A stretch of 7,701 nucleotides of DNA from NCBI GenBank assembly GCA_002339345.1, contig DDKM01000017.1:1-7701 (forward strand). The letters are read 5' to 3'. The number at the start of each line of letters is the position of its first letter. Position 1 is the stretch's first letter. Source of the stretch: Firmicutes bacterium UBA2598. Lineage in GTDB: Bacteria > Bacillota > PH28-bin88. The notes beneath the pieces are model-generated. The model searched no databases and was not told the DNA's origin. It worked only from the letters and a program-made list of their open reading frames with translations. Shown here piece by piece: positions 1-4,971 of the stretch. Both the position numbers and the translations under genes were made by a program.

Positions 1-204
1 AGCCTGCAGTTGCCATCCCATTTCCAGAATGATTAGTCCGAAGATGACAAAAAGCAGTGTTGCTACCGTCAGTCCCCAGGTACCGGCCAGGCCGAAGTAT
101 CCGAAGAACTGCAGTACCTCCTGACCGGAGGCAAAACCTGCTCCCACCACAGTGCCGATATAGGTTGCCGCGATGTTAAAGGGGGTAATCTGGATCCTTT
201 TCAT
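1..204 (-). CDS. YkvI-like membrane protein (transporter-like), 3' part outside window
   Basis: The minus strand from ATG at 204 reads open to the window edge (68 codons, no stop). The product begins MKRIQITPFN and continues with AATYIGTVVGAGFASGQE at residues 12-29, which I recognise as the N-terminal signature of the YkvI family (COG3949), integral membrane proteins resembling APC-fold transporters. Two hydrophobic segments are visible, roughly residues 9-34, broken by the Gly-rich GAGFASG stretch, and residues 38-65. The start fits the family, which has only about ten residues before this motif. No good Shine-Dalgarno lies just upstream, so translation may depend on the preceding gene. It lies 55 bp downstream of the PocR/AraC regulator on the same strand and is probably cotranscribed. 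The substrate is unknown; an amino-acid or amine transporter would be a guess. Confidence 0.75.
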   Translation of the reverse strand, partial: MKRIQITPFNIAATYIGTVVGAGFASGQEVLQFFGYFGLAGTWGLTVATLLFVIFGLIILEMGWQLQA

Positions 205-260
205 GCTATAGTGTACTGCCTGGTTGCTGGATGTATGACCTGGATTGTGTGCACTGCCAT
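201..260 (-). CDS. Possible 19-aa coupling ORF between the regulator and the YkvI-like gene
   Basis: The minus strand contains the short ORF MAVHTIQVIHPATRQYTIA. Its ATG (260-258) overlaps the TGA of the upstream regulator (262-260) as TGATG, and its own TGA (203-201) overlaps the ATG of the downstream membrane protein (204-202) as ATGA. This is the geometry of translational coupling by re-initiating ribosomes, and the downstream gene lacks an obvious ribosome binding site. There is no recognisable domain and no clear Shine-Dalgarno for the small ORF itself. An open stretch this short can arise by chance, so it may be a non-functional coupling ORF or not translated at all. Confidence 0.25.
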   Translation of the reverse strand: MAVHTIQVIHPATRQYTIA

Positions 261-1333
261 CAATCAAGTAAACCCGTCCTTGTTGCCCCGTTACAGTGTT
301 TCTTTTCACCACATGGGCTTTGCCGTGGCAAGCCTGTCGGTGGTACTGGTTCGCTCCGGGCAAAGCTTTTACGATAGGCCAGGGGGGACATCCCCATCTG
401 TGCCCGGAAAACATTGGAGAGGTAATTTGGTGTGCTAAAGCCTGTCTGTTTTGCAATTTTACCGATGGCCAGGTTGGAGTGGCGTAGCATTTCCATGGCT
501 GCCTGCAGACGAACCCTTGTGAGGTAGGCGGTTGGACTCATGCCTGTGCATTGTTTGAACAGGCGGCAGAAATAGGCCGGGCTTAAATGGGCGGCCCTGG
601 CCATATCCTTCAATTTGATCTTCCGACCATAGTTGGTATTGATTAACTGGCATGCCGCCTGGATGGTGTCCGGCAGATCCGCCGTTGGTAACAGCCGGGT
701 ATGTTCCGGCCTTTCCCCGGTATTCTCAAGCAAATGATGCTGCAGCGGTTCCACCCTTTCCACCAAGCGTTCAGCCTGCGAATTCCTCCCAGCCTTTGCC
801 GGTAAGGGGTGTTTGCGTGCAATTTCCTCGATGTAAACTGCCATCAGCTTGAGGATCTCACAGGCAGCCATGTGTTTTGCCGGTGGAACCGTCACCATAG
901 CCAGGTATTGTTTAGCCAGACATGCCGGGGCCAGGCCAAGGTCGTTGGTGTTTTGGAGCATGGTTTCCACCTCGGCGGGGGAAGGGGGATGGGAATGGAA
1001 CTGTCCGCCCACAATGGAACCCAAATGGTATCCATCCACTATAATGGGAGCGGCCATTAGCATCAGTCCCGCATGGCAACGATCCAGGACGGGTTGCCGG
1101 GCATGGGCCGCTTTACGCCCCACCCGGGCATTGGATTGGTAACACCGTTTTAAGCCTTCGGCGGTGGAACGGATTTTCCGGCAGAAGCCGTAGAAGTGAC
1201 GGTAAGCGGCTACCGGATGGCCGTCCTGGTCGTTGATATCCACCGCAATGCCGGTAGCTGCCGCAAAATCATGGATGAAACGATCCAGGGTCAAGTGGTC
1301 GATAAAGTCCAGAATCTGCGGTGTCTTGGCCAT
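260..1333 (-). CDS. AraC-family transcriptional regulator with N-terminal PocR sensory domain
   Basis: This is a 357-residue predicted DNA-binding cytoplasmic regulator. Residues about 10-170 match the PocR ligand-sensing domain: FYGFC (C51), LKRCYQSN (C64) and RCHAGL (C86-H87) carry the conserved cysteines, and a GSIVGGQF strand follows at 105-112. Residues about 224-325 form the AraC/XylS double helix-turn-helix, with LKDMARAAHLSPAYFCRLFK as the first HTH, IGKIAKQTGFSTPNYLSNVF as the second, and the closing GMSPLAYRK. A tail of about 30 residues beyond the domain is low-complexity and probably dispensable. The ATG at 1333 is preceded by AAGGTGG (1341-1347) seven bases upstream. PocR itself controls propanediol utilisation, but no pdu/eut or microcompartment genes are visible here. 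It is divergent from the alanine/glycine symporter and upstream of a YkvI-like transporter, so it may control either one, and itself. The ligand is unknown. Confidence 0.88.
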   Translation of the reverse strand: MAKTPQILDFIDHLTLDRFIHDFAAATGIAVDINDQDGHPVAAYRHFYGFCRKIRSTAEGLKRCYQSNARVGRKAAHARQPVLDRCHAGLMLMAAPIIVDGYHLGSIVGGQFHSHPPSPAEVETMLQNTNDLGLAPACLAKQYLAMVTVPPAKHMAACEILKLMAVYIEEIARKHPLPAKAGRNSQAERLVERVEPLQHHLLENTGERPEHTRLLPTADLPDTIQAACQLINTNYGRKIKLKDMARAAHLSPAYFCRLFKQCTGMSPTAYLTRVRLQAAMEMLRHSNLAIGKIAKQTGFSTPNYLSNVFRAQMGMSPLAYRKSFARSEPVPPTGLPRQSPCGEKKHCNGATRTGLLD

Positions 1334-1368
1334 GACATCACCACCTTTGGAGCAAGATTTTATAACTT

Positions 1369-1390
1369 TTTACCATCAAGGGGCGGTAAA
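1369..1390. promoter_or_regulatory. Inverted repeat in divergent intergenic region (candidate operator)
   Basis: TTTACC (1369-1374) and GGTAAA (1385-1390) are perfect inverted arms separated by 10 bases. Looser flanking symmetry comes from ACTTTTT (1365-1371) against AAAAAGT (1397-1403). It lies between the divergent regulator and symporter genes, just upstream of the regulator start and beside an AT-rich TATAAAAT (minus strand, 1364-1357) that could be part of its promoter. A regulator site is plausible. Six-base arms can occur by chance, and AraC proteins often bind direct rather than inverted repeats, so the identity is uncertain. Confidence 0.3.
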
Positions 1391-1465
1391 TTGCTAAAAA
1401 AGTAAAATAATCACAAAGGAATGAATTCAGACAAATCGAAGTATTATAACCGCCATAGAGCAGAA

Positions 1466-1520
1466 TTTCCGGCAACCCTTTAACAAGGGAGGGAAAGGAG
1501 GGCAGCGAAAAAGCCGGAAG
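1466..1520 (+). promoter_or_regulatory. Foldable 5' leader upstream of the symporter gene
   Basis: TTCCGGC (1467-1473) pairs perfectly with GCCGGAA (1513-1519), extendable by one U-G pair. The enclosed segment contains a second perfect hairpin, CCCTT (1476-1480) with AAGGG (1485-1489) around a TAAC loop, followed by a purine-rich strand (1490-1512) that includes AAAGGAGGG. The fold would sit in the untranslated leader of the symporter mRNA, about 20 bases before its ribosome binding site. It does not resemble the glycine riboswitch or T-box consensus as far as I can judge, and it has no following T-run. It may be a cis-regulatory RNA or incidental pairing. Confidence 0.3.
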
Positions 1521-1541
1521 CTGGATGGCCATTTTGATCAT

Positions 1542-1547
1542 GGAGGG
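1542..1547 (+). promoter_or_regulatory. Ribosome binding site deciding the symporter start
   Basis: GGAGGG ends directly against an in-frame ATG at 1548, leaving no spacer for that codon, but lies nine bases before the ATG at 1557. This favours 1557 as the start. A third in-frame ATG at 1572 is also possible but has no motif of its own. Confidence 0.7.
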
Positions 1548-1556
1548 ATGCACCTA

Positions 1557-2951
1557 ATGGAAGCTGCAATTATGAATTTCCTGGGCAAAGCCGGCAGCAT
1601 TGTGTGGGGTCCTCCGATGTTGGTATTATTGGTTGGTACTGGTCTTTTTCTCACCCTTCGCCTGGGCTTTTACAGTTTCAGGGCGCTGCCCTATGCCCTG
1701 TCCCTGGCCTTTTCCAGGAACCAGGACCAGAAGTCCCAGGGTGATGTCAGTCACTTCCAGGCGCTAATGACCGCTCTGGCAGCCACCATCGGTACCGGTA
1801 ACATCGCCGGTGTGGCCACAGCGGTGGCCCTGGGTGGACCGGGTGCGGTGGTATGGATGTGGTTAACCGCCTTGGTGGGAATGGCTACCAAGTATGGTGA
1901 AGCCATTCTGGCTATAAAGTACCGCATTGTGGATGACCGGGGTGAAATGGCCGGCGGCCCCATGTATTTCCTGGAGCGGGGTCTGGGCTGGAAGTGGCTG
2001 GCGGTACTGTTTGCCCTCTTTGGCGCCCTGGCCGGTTTTGGCATTGGCAATATGGTACAGTCCAACTCCGTTGCCGATGCGGTGCTGAACACCTTTGGCA
2101 TTGCCAAACCCGTTACTGGAGTTGTCCTGGCGGTGCTGACCGCCCTTGTCATCCTGGGCGGGATCAAGAGCATTGGCCGGGTTACCGGTATCCTGGTGCC
2201 CTTCATGGCCGTTTTTTACATCATTGGTGGACTGATCATTATCCTCATGCGTATTGGTGACCTTCCCTCAGCAGTGGCCCTTCTCTTCAAGGCTGCCTTT
2301 ACCGGACATGCGGCGGTGGGCGGTTTTGCCGGCGCCTCGGTGATGATGGCCATACGCTATGGGGTAGCCCGAGGGGTCTTTTCCAATGAGGCTGGTCTGG
2401 GTAGTGCTCCCATTGCCGCCGCCGCAGCCAAAACTGACCATCCTGGCCGGCAGGCCCTGGTTTCCATGACCGGTACCTTCCTGGACACCATTATTGTCTG
2501 TTCAATCACCGGTCTGGTGTTGGCCCTCACTGGCGCCTGGACCTACCTGGATCCAGTCACAGGCAAAGGCCTGACGGGAGCTTCGTTGACTACCCATGCC
2601 TTCAACACCGGCTTGCCGGGTTTCGGCGGCTATATTGTGGCCATGGGCATCATGCTCTTTGCCTATTCCACCATTCTGGGTTGGGCCTACTATGGTGAAA
2701 AGTGTGCCGAGTATCTACTGGGCACCAAGGTATTGCTGCCGTATCGCTGGCTATGGGTGATTTCCGTTTTTGTCGGCACCGCTGCTTCCCTGCCGTTGGT
2801 GTGGGACCTGGCGGATGTGCTAAACGGTCTGATGGCCATTCCCAACCTCATTGGCTTGATTGCCTTGAGCGGGGTAATCGTCTCCGAAACCAAGGATTTT
2901 GTGGAAAACGTAAGGGCCAAGGAAATCAAATCCAAGGGCCTGTCTGCCTAG
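1557..2951 (+). CDS. Sodium:alanine/glycine symporter, AGCS family (AlsT-like)
   Basis: This is a 464-residue polytopic membrane protein of full AGCS length, predicted to import alanine and/or glycine with Na+ (or H+). Family hallmarks in order are VWGPPMLVLLVGTGLFLTLR near the N-terminus, QALMTALAATIGTGNIAGVA, the AGCS signature region GGPGAVVWMWLTALVGMATK, AGGPMYFLERGLG, the GGIKSIGRV loop, RGVFSNEAGLGSAPIAAAAA, and the C-terminal FAYSTILGWAYYGEKC. About ten or more hydrophobic helices are evident, and the tail is short and charged (ENVRAKEIKSK). The start at 1557 is set by GGAGGG at 1542-1547. It lies 90 bp upstream of alanine dehydrogenase on the same strand, which makes alanine the most likely substrate. 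AGCS members differ between alanine, glycine and even glutamine, so specificity is inferred from context. Confidence 0.93.
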   Translation: MEAAIMNFLGKAGSIVWGPPMLVLLVGTGLFLTLRLGFYSFRALPYALSLAFSRNQDQKSQGDVSHFQALMTALAATIGTGNIAGVATAVALGGPGAVVWMWLTALVGMATKYGEAILAIKYRIVDDRGEMAGGPMYFLERGLGWKWLAVLFALFGALAGFGIGNMVQSNSVADAVLNTFGIAKPVTGVVLAVLTALVILGGIKSIGRVTGILVPFMAVFYIIGGLIIILMRIGDLPSAVALLFKAAFTGHAAVGGFAGASVMMAIRYGVARGVFSNEAGLGSAPIAAAAAKTDHPGRQALVSMTGTFLDTIIVCSITGLVLALTGAWTYLDPVTGKGLTGASLTTHAFNTGLPGFGGYIVAMGIMLFAYSTILGWAYYGEKCAEYLLGTKVLLPYRWLWVISVFVGTAASLPLVWDLADVLNGLMAIPNLIGLIALSGVIVSETKDFVENVRAKEIKSKGLSA

Positions 2952-2957
2952 ACCACT

Positions 2958-2985
2958 AGATCGCGCCAAGGTGGCGATCTGTTTT
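2958..2985 (+). terminator. Hairpin with short U-tract between symporter and ald (weak terminator or attenuator)
   Basis: AGATCGC (2958-2964) pairs perfectly with GCGATCT (2974-2980) around a nine-base loop, followed by GTTTTC. The stem is good but the U-run is only four and starts one base away, so termination may be partial. It would lower ald expression relative to the symporter or separate two transcripts. No convincing promoter is visible between it and ald, so partial read-through is my preferred reading. Confidence 0.5.
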
Positions 2986-3026
2986 CACGGTAGAACTCTA
3001 GAGACTAGATCTTGCTTGTAGTAACT

Positions 3027-3035
3027 AAGGAGGTG
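3027..3035 (+). promoter_or_regulatory. Strong ribosome binding site for ald
   Basis: AAGGAGGTG is a near-perfect anti-16S match, with six bases to the ATG at 3042. It lies inside the longer reading frame that opens at TTG 3012 and so rules out that upstream start. Confidence 0.85.
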
Positions 3036-3041
3036 GACCCC

Positions 3042-4163
3042 ATGCTGGTGGGTGTACCGAAGGAAATAAAGAGCCAGGAGAACCGGGTGGCCATGACCCC
3101 GGGCGGTGCCGCTGTGCTCACCGGTGCCGGGCACCGGGTCATCGTCCAGGCCGGTGCCGGGGAAGGTAGCGGCTTTGCCGACAGTGACTACCAGGCGGCC
3201 GGTGCCGAAATCGTGCCGGGGGCGGAGGATGTGTTTGCTCAGGCCGACATGATCGTCAAGGTGAAGGAACCCCTCCCGCCGGAGTACCCGTTGTTCCGGG
3301 AAGGCCAGATCCTCTTTACCTACCTGCACCTGGCGCCGGAAAGGGAATTGACGGCACAACTGCTGGCCAAAAGGATAGTTGGTATTGCTTATGAAACAAT
3401 TGAACTACCCGATGGCTCTTTACCCCTTTTAACACCCATGAGCGAGATTGCCGGCCGGATGGCCATCCAGGTTGGCGCCCAGTTCCTAGAAAAGCCCAAA
3501 GGCGGCCGTGGTGTCCTGCTTGGAGGTGTTCCCGGTGTGGCACCCGCCCGGGTGGCCATTATCGGCGGCGGAACGGTGGGTACCAATGCCGCCAAGATGG
3601 CGGTAGGGATGGGCGCCCAGGTAACCATTCTGGATAAAAGCCTACCCCGGCTACGCTACCTGGATGATATTTTCGGCGGCAGGGTCCAAACCCTGGTGTC
3701 CAACAGCTATACCATTAAAGAGGCGGTGGCGGAGGCAGACCTGGTGGTTGGCGGAGTCCTGATCGCCGGGGCCAAAGCACCCAAACTGGTGACAGAGGAT
3801 ATGGTGAAGGGGATGCAGGCCGGTTCGGTGATTGTGGACGTTGCCATCGACCAGGGTGGATGTGTGGAAACCATTGACCGGGTTACCACCCATGCTGATC
3901 CCGTTTATATCAAACATGGGGTTGTGCATTATGCCGTGGCCAATATGCCCGGGGCGGTACCCAGGACTTCCACCATTGCCCTGACCAATGCCACCCTGCC
4001 CTATACCCTGGAACTGGCCAACAAGGGGTGGAAGCGCGCTGTGTTGGAGAGCGCCCCCCTGGCCAAGGGTGTGAACGTACTCGCCGGATACTGCACATAC
4101 CGGGCTGTGGCAACAGCCCTGGATCTTCCTTATACACCACTGGAACAGGTACTCGGTGGTTAA
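3042..4163 (+). CDS. ald: Alanine dehydrogenase (L-alanine:NAD+ oxidoreductase, deaminating)
   Basis: This 373-residue cytoplasmic enzyme interconverts L-alanine + NAD+ + water and pyruvate + ammonium + NADH; beside an alanine importer the catabolic direction is likely. It aligns over its whole length with Bacillus Ald from memory, starting MLVGVPKEIKSQENRV. All residues I know to be important are in register: substrate-binding R15 and K75 (IVKVKEPLP), catalytic H96 (TYLHLAPE) and catalytic D270 (DVAIDQGG). The Rossmann motif GGGTVG is at 175-180, with D198 at the end of the second strand for the adenosine ribose. KHGVVHYAVANMPGAVPRTS is at 291-310. The start at 3042 is fixed by AAGGAGGTG six bases upstream. 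It ends 44 bp before a strong terminator. The first few hundred bases look richer in GC than the middle, without any break in the frame. Confidence 0.97.
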   Translation: MLVGVPKEIKSQENRVAMTPGGAAVLTGAGHRVIVQAGAGEGSGFADSDYQAAGAEIVPGAEDVFAQADMIVKVKEPLPPEYPLFREGQILFTYLHLAPERELTAQLLAKRIVGIAYETIELPDGSLPLLTPMSEIAGRMAIQVGAQFLEKPKGGRGVLLGGVPGVAPARVAIIGGGTVGTNAAKMAVGMGAQVTILDKSLPRLRYLDDIFGGRVQTLVSNSYTIKEAVAEADLVVGGVLIAGAKAPKLVTEDMVKGMQAGSVIVDVAIDQGGCVETIDRVTTHADPVYIKHGVVHYAVANMPGAVPRTSTIALTNATLPYTLELANKGWKRAVLESAPLAKGVNVLAGYCTYRAVATALDLPYTPLEQVLGG

Positions 4164-4206
4164 TACGGAAGGGAAGGATTCTTTCCTTACCAAAACCGGT
4201 CGAACT

Positions 4207-4234
4207 GGCCAGAGGGTCACCCCTCTGGCTTTTT
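4207..4234 (+). terminator. Rho-independent terminator of ald, overlapping the end of pflA
   Basis: CCAGAGGG (4209-4216) and CCCTCTGG (4221-4228) form a perfect eight-base stem around TCAC. It is extended by G4208-C4229 and a G-U pair, and followed immediately by five T residues (4230-4234). The T-run lies on the plus strand only, so it serves ald. Its last bases overlap the stop codon of the convergent pflA (4235-4233). The minus strand has no U-run after this stem, so the pfl transcript has no matching terminator here. Confidence 0.88.
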
Positions 4235-4967
4235 ATTCTACTGGCAAGTTAGAACCAGCCAGTATTTGTTTGACCTTGACCACCGCTTCCGGAGGAGGCG
4301 GGCTAACGTGGGACAATGGGTTTCGTAGACCGAACTCTTCCCATTTGTAAACACCCATGGTATGATACGGCAATATTAGCACTTTTTGCAAACTATCCAG
4401 TTTGGTTAAAAACTCCGCCAGTTTGATGATGGCCCCTGGATCATCGGTATACCCGGGAATTAGTATATACCTCACCCACAAGGGAATGCCCTGTCTTGAT
4501 AGGTACTGGGCCAATTCTAGGGTACGCTGATTGCCCACCCCGGTAAGTTGACGGTGTTTATCAGAGTGCATGTGTTTGATATCCAGCAAAACCAGATCGG
4601 TCACCAGGAGAAGGTCCTTCAAAGGGCCTACTCCGGTATATCCGGAGGTGTCCAGGGCGGTATGCAGCCCAATTTCCCGGCATTGGCTAAAAAGCTCCTG
4701 AATAAAAGTAGCCTGTAGGGCAGGTTCACCACCGCTGGCAGTCACTCCACCACCGGAAGCCAGGTAGAAATCCTGATATTTCCGGATATCTGCCACCAAA
4801 TCTGGCAGGGTAATTGAACGACCGCCACCGGTATCCCAGGTATCGCGGTTATGGCAATACAGGCACCGGAGGGGGCATCCTTGGAAGAAAATAACATAAC
4901 GGATACCGGGACCATCCAGTGTGCCGAAGGTTTCCACCGAATGGATGCGGGCTATTGGGTAAGTCAT
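4233..4967 (-). CDS. pflA: Pyruvate formate-lyase activating enzyme (radical SAM)
   Basis: This 244-residue radical SAM enzyme uses a [4Fe-4S] cluster and S-adenosylmethionine to abstract hydrogen from the glycine of PflB, creating its glycyl radical. The N-terminus ARIHSVETFGTLDGPGIR is typical of PFL activases. The cluster motif CxxxCxxC is C31, C35 and C38, followed by HNRDTWD. The SAM-binding GGEP is at 79-82, and DIKHM at 129-133 places D129, K131 and H132 as in the E. coli enzyme (246 residues). The additional ferredoxin-like cluster insert of other glycyl-radical activases is absent, which supports true PFL activase identity. I chose ATG 4967, four bases after the pflB stop, because it gives the normal N-terminus; longer starts at 4982 and 5003 would overlap pflB. 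Its ribosome site is weak (TAGGA), so translational coupling to pflB is likely. Confidence 0.95.
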   Translation of the reverse strand: MTYPIARIHSVETFGTLDGPGIRYVIFFQGCPLRCLYCHNRDTWDTGGGRSITLPDLVADIRKYQDFYLASGGGVTASGGEPALQATFIQELFSQCREIGLHTALDTSGYTGVGPLKDLLLVTDLVLLDIKHMHSDKHRQLTGVGNQRTLELAQYLSRQGIPLWVRYILIPGYTDDPGAIIKLAEFLTKLDSLQKVLILPYHTMGVYKWEEFGLRNPLSHVSPPPPEAVVKVKQILAGSNLPVE

Positions 4968-4971
4968 GGTC

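Noticed and set aside
1391..1450. Promoter for the symporter (TAAAAT at 1403 or TATTATAAC at 1442 as -10)
   Set aside because: No acceptable -35 hexamer at 16-18 bp from either; the AT-rich sequence alone is insufficient to call a promoter.
1334..1556. Glycine riboswitch or T-box before the AGCS gene
   Set aside because: I looked for the conserved glycine aptamer cores and the T-box sequence and did not find them; only the generic fold at 1466-1520 is supported.
1751..2206. 151-aa minus-strand ORF inside the symporter gene
   Set aside because: Antisense shadow of a clear AGCS coding frame; Pro/Ala/Arg/Thr-rich composition, no domain and no ribosome site.
3012..3041. N-terminal extension of ald from TTG 3012
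   Set aside because: The extension is encoded by the ribosome binding site itself (AAGGAGGTG), and Ald proteins begin at the MLVGVPKE position.
3105..3225. Repeated GGTGCCG units in the first part of ald
   Set aside because: They encode Gly-Ala motifs of the conserved protein in the ald frame and reflect codon choice rather than a DNA repeat element.
3651..4220. 189-aa minus-strand ORF opposite ald
   Set aside because: Shadow of the strongly conserved ald frame; His/Gly/Pro-rich with no recognisable motif, and it crosses the ald terminator.
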